A stretch of 38,420 bases of DNA from JAKFEW01 sp036675505 (GTDB taxonomy: Bacteria > Cyanobacteriota > Sericytochromatia > S15B-MN24 > JAQBPE01): contig JAKFEW010000137.1 of NCBI GenBank assembly GCA_036675505.1, forward strand, positions 1 through 38,420, read 5' to 3'. Each line of letters starts with the position of its first letter. Within the stretch, counting starts at the first letter, position 1. The notes under the pieces are model-generated. The model had not been told where the DNA came from. It saw only the letters and a list, made by a program, of their open reading frames with translations, and did not search any database. Position numbers and translations under genes: made by a program. Below are positions 1-7,958 of the stretch, piece by piece.

Positions 1-76
1 TTCGTAACCCCACGAAACGCCGGAGCCGACCTTTTTGCAACGCCAGGTTATGTTCTGATAAAACCAGCAGAAGTGC

Positions 77-110
77 GCGGGGCCTCGTTCGAGGCCCCGC
101 GTCCGTTTTC
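77..110 (+). terminator. Rho-independent terminator of a gene left of the window
   Basis: A perfect 10-bp GC stem (77-86 with 91-100) closes a GTTC loop and is followed on the plus strand by a short T-rich tail (106-109). There is no matching T-run on the other strand, so it most likely ends a plus-strand transcript entering from the left. Bases 1-76 hold no recognisable gene. Confidence 0.6.
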
Positions 111-160
111 ATTCAACAGGAGAGATGTCTGTGAGCAGGCTTGCTTCGGTCTGGCCAACG

Positions 161-212
161 CCCCCGCACCCTTACACTCTCACCGGTGGGTGAGAGTGTA
201 AGGGTGCGGGGG
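161..212. repeat. 24-bp perfect palindrome after lanM
   Basis: Bases 161-184 and 189-212 are exact reverse complements, separated by a 4-base loop. The hairpin begins 8 bases past the lanM stop, so it could terminate the RiPP operon. It lacks a clear U-run on the minus strand, however. Read through, both arms translate to a TLTLSP-GE-RVRG-like peptide, a pattern I associate with dispersed palindromic intergenic repeats in GC-rich genomes. It may therefore be a REP/MITE-type repeat doubling as a terminator. Confidence 0.6.
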
Positions 213-219
213 TTTCTGA

Positions 220-3024
220 TCAGCTCGGCATGCGCGCGAGCAGCAGGACGCTGGGGAGCCTGTCCGGGGCTATGGCGCGCAGCAGCGTGTAGCCGACGCC
301 GGCGGCGCCGTGGAAGAAGCTCGGGCAGAAGGCGCCGTGGGATTCGTGGCGCCAGCCGTCGGGGGTGGGCTGCCAGCCCAGGGAGGCGGCGCGGCGACGG
401 GCTTCGGCGTGGTGGCCCGCGGCGAGCAGGAAGTCGATGCGGCCGGCCTCGCCGCAGCAGGCGGTGTCGCCGCCGGTCGGTGGGGCGGCGGCGATCGCCG
501 CCACCGCCCGCTCCGTGGCCTGGGCGGCGTCGAAGCCCAATGGGCCTGCGGCGAGGCGGGCCAGGCCGATGCCGGCCGCGCCGTTGCACCAGGCGGCCAC
601 GGAGCGCGTGTCGGCGGCGCGATCGCCCACGCGGAGGTCGGCCCAGTCGCCGGGGTGCGCCCGGAACAGACGGTCCTCGTAGGCGAAGCCGCGCCGGGCC
701 GCGGCCAGGGCGGCGGGGTGGTTCAGGGCGTGGGAGAGCCTGGCCAGCGCCAGGGCGATGCCGCTGGCGCCGTGGGACAGGCCGCCCAGCGGGCGGTCGA
801 TCGGCTCGGGGAGGCTGGCGAGCCAACCGCCGGTGGGCGCCTCGCAGGCGAGCAAGTGTTCCGCGCAGGCGGCGAGCGCCTGCGCAGCGACGGGGCCAGG
901 GGCCCGGAGCGCCAGCAGGCCCAGCGCCAGGCCGGCACTTCCGGACATCACATCCAGTTGCGCGTCCGCCCCGATCAGCGCGAGGTCGAGGGCCTCGGCG
1001 GCCTGCCAGGCCGCCTCGCACAGCTCCGGCCGATTCAGCAGGCGGCCGACCGTCTCCAGGCCATAGACGTGGCCGCCGAGCCCCACGGCCAGGCCGAGCT
1101 GGTCGGGTAGCGGGCCCGCGCGCACGACCAAATCGGCGGCGCCGTGGGCCAGGTCGTGCGCGCGGGGATTGCCGGTCACCTGCGCCAGGGCCGCCAGGAA
1201 CAGCGCCGTGCCGAGGCGGCCATGGTAGAGGCCGCCATCCTGGGCGGCGTGCGTGCGCGCACCGGCGCCGCGCCTGGGGTAGGTCCAGCACACCCCGCCG
1301 CCCTCCCCCACAGCCGCGCGGGCGGCCAGGCGCTCGCCCAGCGCGCTCGCCCGTTCGAGCAGGCTCGCCGGGCTCCCGGGCAACGATGCCAGTGGCCCAG
1401 ATTGCCGCACCATCGGCGCCTGCAGCGCCGAGCGCATCACGCCGAGCTGCCGGTCGAGGTCGTCCTCGCCCAGCGCCGCAATCCTCGCCCGCGCGCGCGA
1501 CAGGCCGCTTGCGGGGATCAGGCCAGGCAGCGGGACGCCGTCGGCGAGCAGCGTGGTTTCGGCGACGCGCACCGCGAACAGCGGGATGTCGAGGCGCTCC
1601 AGGGCGCTTTTCTCGGCGGCGAGCACCGCCAGGGCCGCGGCGCGCGAGCCCGGGTAGACGTCGGCGAACGAACGCGCGAGGAGGGCCAGCTCCGCCTCGT
1701 AGGCGGCCGGGTCGGCCAGCAGCGCGGGCAGGGTCAGGCGCTTGAGCAGCTTGTCGTAGATGTAGCTGGCGCGCACGATGTAACGCCCCAGGGCGCCGGC
1801 GAAGGCGCCCAGCGGCCCGTCGTCCGCGAGCAGCTCGTCGCGGCACGCCATCAGCGATCGATACTGCGCCGTGAAGCCCGCGACGAGCTCGGCGGCGAAG
1901 CCCTCGCTGCGCTGCACCACCCCTTCCACGCGCGGCAGGTTCGGCGCCGGCGCCAGCGGCCGGCGCCGGTAGCGCAGGTCCATGCGGTCGGTGTTCAGGT
2001 TCGACCAGGTCAGCTGCTCGCGCGCGCTCAGGGGCGGGGCCGGGGCCAGGCCGTGGATCGGGTAGAGCGGCTCGGGCCCGCCGGTCGCGAGATCGTCGTC
2101 GACCGGCAGCAGGCCCACCATCACGACGCTGCGGTGGTAGGCGTGGAGCGCCTCCCAGGTGGCCTGGGTGGGCCGGTCCTCGGGCGAGAGGTAGAACTCG
2201 GACATCAAGAAGGTTTCAGGGTCGACGATCACCGGGTGCTCGCCGCAGGCGACCAGGTTCTCGAAGTGGCAGTCGTTGCCGTAGATGGCGTACAGCACGG
2301 CCAACAACCGCCCGCTGCGCCTGTAGAACCGCGCCACTGCGGCCGCGTCGGGACAGTCGGCGGCGGTGGCGTGCGCGACCCAGACCCGGCCCGGACGGGG
2401 CAACGTTTGCAAGGTCATTTGCTCGAAGGCGGGGTCGCGGCGGTTCAGCCAGGCCAATAGACCGTTCCAGGCCTCCTCCATCACGCCGTCGCGCGGCTTG
2501 TAGACCAGCCTCCGACCTTCGGCGAACTGCACGTCGATCACCGTGCGGCCGCCCCCGTGCGGGTCCGAGAGGCCCAGCGTCAGGCGGGCGGGGCCACCGG
2601 GCGGGAGCCCGAAATGGCGTTCGAGCGCCGGCCGGTCTTCGTCGAGGCGCAGGGCGAACTCCGCGAAGAAATCGATCGCCTGCGCGATGACGATGCCGCT
2701 GTTGCGCGCGAGCACGGGGTAGCGCGCGAGCAACCGCTCCCAGCCCCCGGCGAGGAGGTCCGCCGCGAACGCGTCGTATGCCTCCCGCCCGGACCCGGTG
2801 GGGCCTTCGAGCAACTCCAGCGGGTTCCGCGCCGCCTGCGCGAGCCGGAACTCGAAGAGCAAGGTCGGCGCGGCCAGCGCGACCAGGCGGTCCTGCACGC
2901 AGGCGTGAATGTCCGGCCAGCACGCGAGGACCGGGTGGGCGCCGCCGAGGCGCTCGGCCAGCGCGCGATGCACCCGCGCCAGCAGCGGGGCCCAGACCTC
3001 CGAGAACGGGACATCCGGGCGCAT
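220..3024 (-). CDS. Type 2 lanthipeptide synthetase (LanM family, CCG-type cyclase)
   Basis: A 934-aa bifunctional enzyme expected to dehydrate Ser/Thr in the precursor core and then close lanthionine rings onto Cys. The N-terminal two thirds match the DUF4135/LanM dehydratase: a KPRD motif at 176-179, a GNDCHFEN segment around 249-256 and DPET at 268-271. The C-terminal third is a LanC-like cyclase with GG/HG repeats. Its predicted zinc ligands are Cys813 (WCNG) and Cys856-Cys857 (CCG). The usual Cys-His pair is thus replaced by Cys-Cys, as in the prochlorosin synthetase ProcM group, which is known for relaxed substrate choice. The ATG at 3024 is used because it lies 10 bases after the upstream radical SAM stop; a longer frame reaches 3177 but only overlaps that gene. 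It is the last gene of the operon. Ring topology and substrate number are not known. Confidence 0.93.
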   Translation of the reverse strand: MRPDVPFSEVWAPLLARVHRALAERLGGAHPVLACWPDIHACVQDRLVALAAPTLLFEFRLAQAARNPLELLEGPTGSGREAYDAFAADLLAGGWERLLARYPVLARNSGIVIAQAIDFFAEFALRLDEDRPALERHFGLPPGGPARLTLGLSDPHGGGRTVIDVQFAEGRRLVYKPRDGVMEEAWNGLLAWLNRRDPAFEQMTLQTLPRPGRVWVAHATAADCPDAAAVARFYRRSGRLLAVLYAIYGNDCHFENLVACGEHPVIVDPETFLMSEFYLSPEDRPTQATWEALHAYHRSVVMVGLLPVDDDLATGGPEPLYPIHGLAPAPPLSAREQLTWSNLNTDRMDLRYRRRPLAPAPNLPRVEGVVQRSEGFAAELVAGFTAQYRSLMACRDELLADDGPLGAFAGALGRYIVRASYIYDKLLKRLTLPALLADPAAYEAELALLARSFADVYPGSRAAALAVLAAEKSALERLDIPLFAVRVAETTLLADGVPLPGLIPASGLSRARARIAALGEDDLDRQLGVMRSALQAPMVRQSGPLASLPGSPASLLERASALGERLAARAAVGEGGGVCWTYPRRGAGARTHAAQDGGLYHGRLGTALFLAALAQVTGNPRAHDLAHGAADLVVRAGPLPDQLGLAVGLGGHVYGLETVGRLLNRPELCEAAWQAAEALDLALIGADAQLDVMSGSAGLALGLLALRAPGPVAAQALAACAEHLLACEAPTGGWLASLPEPIDRPLGGLSHGASGIALALARLSHALNHPAALAAARRGFAYEDRLFRAHPGDWADLRVGDRAADTRSVAAWCNGAAGIGLARLAAGPLGFDAAQATERAVAAIAAAPPTGGDTACCGEAGRIDFLLAAGHHAEARRRAASLGWQPTPDGWRHESHGAFCPSFFHGAAGVGYTLLRAIAPDRLPSVLLLARMPS

Positions 3025-3034
3025 GGGCTGCGCG

Positions 3035-4963
3035 TTAACCCCGCGCGCCTTCGGGCTCGGCGGCGAGGCCCTCGAGGAAGCGGCCGGCCAGCGCGACCTG
3101 CTGCTCGCAGGTGTTGCGGAAGGGCGTCCCCTCGCAATGGAGCGGGGCGTCGAAGTCCGCCAGCGCCGCCGCGCCACCCGCGACGCGGCACATGCGCATG
3201 CCGCACAGGTAGCGAATGTTGCAGGTCGAGCACTTGCGGTTGGTCTCGACGTCGCGCGTGCGCAGGTTGCGGAACGCCGGGCTGTCGAGGACCCCGCCCA
3301 GGCCTGTGGTCAGGACGTTGCCGATCTCGTGCTTCGCGCCGTGGTAGAAGTTGCAGGGGTAAGCCTCGCCGGCGGGCGCGACGTACAGGCCTGCACCCAG
3401 CCCGCACGTGCTGCTCGGGTTCATCAGCCGCAGCCGCTGGGCCGGGTACTGCGTGGGGTAAGGCGGGTGGTGGTCGCCTTCCGCGGCCCGTCCAAAGGGC
3501 TTGGTCTGGTTGAGCCTGAGCTCGCTCACGCCGAGCCGCGCGGCCAGGGCGCGCACCGAGGCGCCCTGCTCGCCGATCGTCTCCTGGTAGGTCAGCGCGG
3601 CCGCGAGCATCAGGTCGGCGGCGTCGGGCAGGCCGGCCCGGACCCGCTGGTAGGCCTCCATGTTTTCGACGGTCCGGCGGTAAGCGCCCTTGCCGCGCCG
3701 CTCATCGTGGGTCTGCTCGTCGCCGTCGATGCTGACGACGATCTTGTCGACCGAGGCGGCGATCTCGCGCAGGTCGTCTTCCGACATGGTGGCGAAGAAG
3801 TTCGTGCGCATGACGATCAACGTCGGCTTGACCGCCTGGCGCTCGTCTCGCATGACGCGCAGCAGCGCCCAGCGCTCGCGGTGGAACAGCGGCTCGCCGC
3901 CCGTGATCACCGCCTGGCGGAACCCCGCCGTGTGGGCCTCGCGCAGGAGCCTACGCAACGCTTCAGGCGACATCTCGGGCGAGACGGCGTTCTGGTGCCC
4001 GCCCGACGACGAGTAGCAGTGCTCGCACGACATCTGGCAGCGGTAGGAGACGTGGAAATAGACGTTGTTGAGCCGCTTCTGCGCCTCGATCTCGGCGAAG
4101 TGGCCGGCGATGGTCGCGCGCGCCGCGGCGACGCTGGGCGCCACGCCCCGCTCGGCGAGCCGCTGGGCCGCTGTTTCGCGATCCGGCGCCCCGCCCATCT
4201 CGTAGAGCGTGGCGGTCTGGGCGGCGATGCGCGCGCTGTCCGCCGGGTGCCGGCGCTCGCGCAGGATGCCGAGCAAGGGCGCGTCCGCGCCGGCGCCGCC
4301 CGTGAGCAGGTCGACGCTCGCCGCGAGCTCGGCCTGCAGGCGCAGGTGCAGCACCTGGCGCAGGCCGGCCAGGGCCCTGTCTTCATGCACGGGCGCGCGG
4401 GGCAAGGGCACCAGCGTGCCGTCCGGCCGCAGCGCCCGGTCGCCTTCCACCTCGAACCGGCCGAACAGGTTCAGGCTGGCTCCCTCGGCGCGCAGGGCGT
4501 CTTCGAAGGCCGCCACCTGGATCCAGCGGCGGGAAGCCAGGTAGGCGTCGAACATCTCGATGAGCGCCTGCGTGGTTTCGGGCGTGTCGTCGAGCGCGAG
4601 GTCCAGGTCCAGATCGAGGCGTTCGGCGACGCAGAACGCGAGCAGTTGCCGCCAGTTGGCGAGGCGATCGCCGTCCAGCCGCACCAGCGCGCGCACGCGC
4701 ATCGGCGTGAACCCCAGGGCCTGGGCCCTGTAAAGCTCCGCCAGCGTGGCTGCGTCGTTCCGGCCGTCGAAGACCACGCACAGCGTCGTCGCCTTCGGGG
4801 CGAGCACCGCCAGGGTCGCGTCATCGAGGTCGGTCAGGTCCGAGGTGACGCGAAAGGCATCGGAGGGATCCTGGCCATCGATGCCCGCCACGGCGAGGTG
4901 ATTGAGCAGGTGGTCCACCCCGGGCGCGCCCAGGCCCAGGGTGGCGGGCGCCAGGACGATCAC
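3035..4963 (-). CDS. Radical SAM/SPASM peptide maturase
   Basis: About 642 aa. The canonical CxxxCxxC that binds the SAM 4Fe-4S cluster is at residues 309-316 (CQMSCEHC), followed by an ITGGEP motif and a VVSIDG strand. The C-terminus is a Cys-rich SPASM region (CGLGAG, PCNFYHG, CSTCNIRYLCGMRMC, then further Cys), as in sactipeptide, ranthipeptide, epimerase and PqqE-type maturases. The first ~300 residues precede the radical SAM core and are not recognised. The GTG at 4963 is chosen because it overlaps the precursor stop as GTGA, implying translational coupling; GTG 4972 is an alternative. The frame stays open to an ATG at 5110, but that stretch is the precursor core region read in another frame. 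Position between precursor and LanM indicates it acts on the same peptide. The reaction (thioether, C-C bond, epimerisation) cannot be read from sequence. Confidence 0.9.
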   Translation of the reverse strand: MIVLAPATLGLGAPGVDHLLNHLAVAGIDGQDPSDAFRVTSDLTDLDDATLAVLAPKATTLCVVFDGRNDAATLAELYRAQALGFTPMRVRALVRLDGDRLANWRQLLAFCVAERLDLDLDLALDDTPETTQALIEMFDAYLASRRWIQVAAFEDALRAEGASLNLFGRFEVEGDRALRPDGTLVPLPRAPVHEDRALAGLRQVLHLRLQAELAASVDLLTGGAGADAPLLGILRERRHPADSARIAAQTATLYEMGGAPDRETAAQRLAERGVAPSVAAARATIAGHFAEIEAQKRLNNVYFHVSYRCQMSCEHCYSSSGGHQNAVSPEMSPEALRRLLREAHTAGFRQAVITGGEPLFHRERWALLRVMRDERQAVKPTLIVMRTNFFATMSEDDLREIAASVDKIVVSIDGDEQTHDERRGKGAYRRTVENMEAYQRVRAGLPDAADLMLAAALTYQETIGEQGASVRALAARLGVSELRLNQTKPFGRAAEGDHHPPYPTQYPAQRLRLMNPSSTCGLGAGLYVAPAGEAYPCNFYHGAKHEIGNVLTTGLGGVLDSPAFRNLRTRDVETNRKCSTCNIRYLCGMRMCRVAGGAAALADFDAPLHCEGTPFRNTCEQQVALAGRFLEGLAAEPEGARG

Positions 4964-5556
4964 ACCCCGCACAATTGGCGTTGGCCGCTCCTGGCTGCCG
5001 AGATCGAGAACGGCAGGCCCAGGGCCTGGCAACCAAAGCTGTTGCCCTGGGTCCAGCCCGGTCCCGAGCTCTGGGGCGGCGGGGCGGACGACCTCGGTTG
5101 GGTCGAGCAAGACGAGCCCGCGGAAGCCCCACCGACCACCTTTTGCAGATCCGCTTCGTCGAGCTCGCCGTCCGTGGGCCTGTACCTCTCGGCCAGGTGC
5201 GCGTTCGCGACTTCGAGGTAAGCCACGGGGCTGAAGTTGAACCCTTGCTCGCCGGCGAACTTGATCAACGTGTCGACGTATTGGTCCTGCGGCGCCCCGC
5301 TCAGGCGGTCCTTGAAGCGCATGCTGAGGTCGTCGTCCGCCTTGACGCGGGCGAAGAAGGCCGTCGCCTGGGCCTTCTCGTGATCGAGCTTGGCCTTCGC
5401 GTACTCGCCCTCGTCGAAGCTGTAGCCCCGCTCGGCGGCCAGCTTGGCGATGTTCGCGAACGTGGGCTGATCGCCCAGTTGCTCCATCAACTCGCTCGTG
5501 AATGCTGTATCGGTGACGAGCTTTTCAATGAACGCGGCGGCAGTAGGTGCGGTCAC
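4960..5556 (-). CDS. RiPP precursor peptide with tandem Nif11-type leader
   Basis: A 198-aa peptide. Residues about 5-55 and 61-125 are two related helical units of Nif11 style (F..KL..D..F...L, then IAKLAAERGYSFDEGEY; and F..RVKADDDL...F, then LIKFAGEQGFNF). A D/E-rich segment ends in VVGG (140-143), the double-Gly cleavage site typical of Nif11/nitrile-hydratase-leader RiPPs. The remaining 55 residues form the predicted core: 3 Cys (150, 176, 196), 14 Ser/Thr, a Pro-rich stretch, one Trp and two Phe. Up to three (methyl)lanthionines are possible. The start is GTG 5556, preceded by GAAGGAG at 5-base spacing; an in-frame ATG at 5592 lacks such a site. It is first in the operon, overlapping the radical SAM gene by 4 bases. 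Confidence 0.88.
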   Translation of the reverse strand: MTAPTAAAFIEKLVTDTAFTSELMEQLGDQPTFANIAKLAAERGYSFDEGEYAKAKLDHEKAQATAFFARVKADDDLSMRFKDRLSGAPQDQYVDTLIKFAGEQGFNFSPVAYLEVANAHLAERYRPTDGELDEADLQKVVGGASAGSSCSTQPRSSAPPPQSSGPGWTQGNSFGCQALGLPFSISAARSGQRQLCGV

Positions 5557-5597
5557 CAGGTCTCCTTCGTTGGGCGATGGGCGAGGAAGCAACGCGG

Positions 5598-5626
5598 ATT
5601 ATAGCGTTTCCGCACGGTGGAAACAA
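5598..5626 (-). promoter_or_regulatory. Promoter of the RiPP operon with embedded dyad
   Basis: On the minus strand TTGTTT (5621-5626) is separated by 17 bases from a consensus TATAAT (5598-5603), about 40 bases before the precursor GTG. An inverted repeat GTTTCC/GGAAAC (5606-5611 and 5619-5624) covers the spacer and part of the -35 element, a position suited to a repressor or activator. The sigma-70-like reading is from consensus; operator function is inference. Confidence 0.6.
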
Positions 5627-5915
5627 TCGCGACGAGCAAGTTGACCGCGTTTGAACATCACCTACCGCCAACGCGGGAGGATCGCCCCGCGCGTGGCCCG
5701 GAACCGCTCCCATTCGGCGCCGATAGCCGCGACGACATGGGGCCAGGCGACCCGGCCATCGCCACCGAAAGGAAGCAGCCTGGGTCGCACTCACGACGTC
5801 GCCAAATCCTTCACCCACTTTTTACCGGGACCTTGTTCATTCACACGTCGTGAACGGCGGATAGGTCTCGTGGAGACGTGGTGAATGGCCCTCCGGGGGC
5901 GAGAAGGAGCGCGAC
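5627..5915. other. Intergenic region between divergent RiPP operon and Ca-binding-repeat gene
   Basis: No coding sequence is convincing here. The left edge holds the RiPP promoter. The right edge holds a strong ribosome-binding site (GAAGGAG, about 5896-5905) for the gene at 5916. A possible plus-strand -35 (TTGTTC near 5833) has no good -10 partner. Confidence 0.5.
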
Positions 5916-7034
5916 ATGGCGTTGTCGGTGACATTCTTGGGCGAGTTGCAGTCGATCCTGGTCGCGTTGCAGGCGCGGCTCGCCGGCAAGCCGGGCGGCG
6001 CAGGCGGCGCTTCGGCACAGGCGCCGTTGGCCGTGAGCCCGCTGCCAGCCCCCGCCGCGGCGGCGTCGCGGCCCTTGGGCGATCGGCGGGTCGCGCCTTC
6101 GGCGTCGGGCGTCGCCTCCAGCCTCGACCTGCCGCCATCACCCGGCGCGAGCATCCCGTCGCCCGGCGGCGCCGAGCCCGTCTTGCTGCTCGGCAACAAG
6201 AAGCGCCCCCGCACGATCGCAAGCTTCCTGAAGGTCATGCAGCGGCGGGGGCTTCCGTTGCCCTTCGACCCGCAGACGCTCGACCCCCGGGTGCTCGACA
6301 CGCTGGTGCCGAAGGGCCACACCGTGGCGCTCACGCCGGCGGGCCGGATCGTGGGGATGGCGACGACCGAGTCGGTCATGGCCGACGAGAACCTCGGCCT
6401 GCAGAACCACCTCAAGCACGGGGTCGAGACCCACACGCGGGGCGGTGACGTGATGATCGGCGGCCAGAGCCACGACGTCAGCCAGAGCTTCCTCAAGAGC
6501 CCGATCATGCTCGACCTTAACGGCGACGGGAAGCTGGGCACCACGGGCGTGTCCACCGCGAAGCAGCGCATCGACGCCCAGGTCGGCCGCACGGTCGACT
6601 TCGACATCGACGGCGACGGCGACGACGACCAGATCGAGTGGATGGACGGCCAGGGCGACGGCATGTTGGTCGACGACCGCGACGGCGGCGCGACCGCGGC
6701 CATGCGTGGCGACGGCAAGATCGACGGCACCCGGCTCTTCGGCGACCAGGGCGGCCAGTACGCGAACGGCTACGACAAGCTCGCGAAGCTTGATCGCGAC
6801 GGCGACGGCACACTCGTGGGCGACGAGCTCGCGGGCCTCAAGACCTGGGTCGACGACGGCGACGCGAAGGTCGAGGCGGGCGAGCTCAAGTCCCTCGCCG
6901 AGCTCGGCGTGACGCAGATTTCGGCGCGCATGCGCACCGAGAAGAACGCGCGCGGCGAGGACCTGATGCGCTCGACCTTCGTGCGGAACGGCCAGACCCA
7001 GGTGACCGAGGACGTCTGGTTCCGAAACGCCTGA
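5916..7034 (+). CDS. Protein with EF-hand-like/RTX-associated calcium-binding repeats
   Basis: A 372-aa protein. After a short hydrophobic N-terminus and a low-complexity Ala/Pro/Ser stretch (about 25-85), the C-terminal half carries acidic Asp-Gly loops: LDLNGDG near 198, FDIDGDGDDD near 228, then DGKIDGTRLFGD and LDRDGDGTLVGDE near 291, ending in an EL-SL--LGVTQI segment. This order (D-NGDG, FD-DGDG, G--LFGD, D-DGDG--D) is the one seen in secreted haemolysin/FrpC-like Ca-binding proteins. It is expected to bind Ca and probably be exported, although no classical signal peptide is clear. The ATG at 5916 has a GAAGGAG site 6 bases upstream. It is divergent from the RiPP operon, so a link is possible but unproven. 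Confidence 0.75.
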   Translation: MALSVTFLGELQSILVALQARLAGKPGGAGGASAQAPLAVSPLPAPAAAASRPLGDRRVAPSASGVASSLDLPPSPGASIPSPGGAEPVLLLGNKKRPRTIASFLKVMQRRGLPLPFDPQTLDPRVLDTLVPKGHTVALTPAGRIVGMATTESVMADENLGLQNHLKHGVETHTRGGDVMIGGQSHDVSQSFLKSPIMLDLNGDGKLGTTGVSTAKQRIDAQVGRTVDFDIDGDGDDDQIEWMDGQGDGMLVDDRDGGATAAMRGDGKIDGTRLFGDQGGQYANGYDKLAKLDRDGDGTLVGDELAGLKTWVDDGDAKVEAGELKSLAELGVTQISARMRTEKNARGEDLMRSTFVRNGQTQVTEDVWFRNA

Positions 7035-7048
7035 CCGGCATCGGGATT

Positions 7049-7918
7049 TCAGCCGCTGAGGGCCGCGGGCGCGGACGGCGCACGGGCGCCGACCCACCAG
7101 CAGGCAGCTGTGAAGCGGACTTCCGCGCCGTGTACGAAGGGCTCGAAGGCCGCGCGGACCGTTTCGATCACCTGAGCGCGCGTCCGGTCATCCGCCTCGT
7201 GGAGGATCCGGCCGAGGGGACCGAGCCTGGTCAGGTACCGGACCAGCTCTTGCTCGGGCAGGGTGCACGCGACGTCGATCGGCCCGACGTCGATCTCGGC
7301 CCAGCCGCTATCCTCCAGGATGCTGGAGATCCGGCATCGGTCCGCGAAGGCGAACTGCCCCGGCGCGTCCGGCCTGCGGGCGGGGAGGTTCGGCAGGAGC
7401 GGTGCCGCCGCGCGCTCGGCCGTCGTCATGAACGGATTTTCCGAAGGGCTCCGCCAGGCGACGAACCTGAGCGCGGCGCCGTCCCTTGCGACACGTCTCA
7501 AGTTGGCGAAGGCCGCGACCGGATCGTCGAAGAACATCACGCCGAAGCGCGAGACGATCATATCGAACGAGGCGGGCTCGAAGGCGTGGCTTTGCGCGTC
7601 GGCGCGGATGAAGGTCGCCGACGTGCCTTCCCGTTCGGCGCGTGCCCGCGCGGCGGTGATCATCGGCTCCGAGAGGTCGATGCCGACACAGCGCCCCTGC
7701 GCGCCGAGCAGCCGTGCGATCGCGAGCGTGGTGCCGCCCGTGCCGCAGCCGACGTCGAGCACCCGACCTCCGGTACCGGCGGAAACCGCCTCGACGAGCA
7801 GGTCTTCGAGCGGCCTCAGCGTCTGATCGATCAACCCCTGCTCCTCGACCCAGGCGCGGCCGGCCACGCCGTTCCAAAGCGTTTCCTGATCATCAGCGGG
7901 CTGGTGCGCGACGTCCAT
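7049..7918 (-). CDS. Class I SAM-dependent methyltransferase
   Basis: A 289-aa Rossmann-fold methyltransferase of the Methyltransf_11/25 type. Motif I VLDVGCGTG is at 53-61, the acidic post-motif GIDLSEPMI is near 88-96, and ADAQ and a FD-IVSRFG strand follow, all SAM-binding elements. The substrate is not identifiable; small-molecule or UbiE-like enzymes share this layout. ATG 7918 is supported by AAAGGAGA 6 bases upstream. It is transcribed divergently from the MerR regulator at 7994 with only 75 bases between them, so the regulator probably controls it through the operator described at 7959-7989. Confidence 0.88.
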   Translation of the reverse strand: MDVAHQPADDQETLWNGVAGRAWVEEQGLIDQTLRPLEDLLVEAVSAGTGGRVLDVGCGTGGTTLAIARLLGAQGRCVGIDLSEPMITAARARAEREGTSATFIRADAQSHAFEPASFDMIVSRFGVMFFDDPVAAFANLRRVARDGAALRFVAWRSPSENPFMTTAERAAAPLLPNLPARRPDAPGQFAFADRCRISSILEDSGWAEIDVGPIDVACTLPEQELVRYLTRLGPLGRILHEADDRTRAQVIETVRAAFEPFVHGAEVRFTAACWWVGARAPSAPAALSG

Positions 7919-7958
7919 GAGCGTCTCCTTTCACTTGCTTACACGAGGCGGATGCTTC

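Noticed and set aside
141..1745. Plus-strand 534-codon frame beginning in the palindrome
   Set aside because: Its N-terminus is only the palindrome arms and the rest is antisense to lanM.
2909..5221. 770-codon plus-strand frame across the radical SAM gene
   Set aside because: The opposite strand holds the CxxxCxxC maturase; this frame has no motif and no ribosome-binding site.
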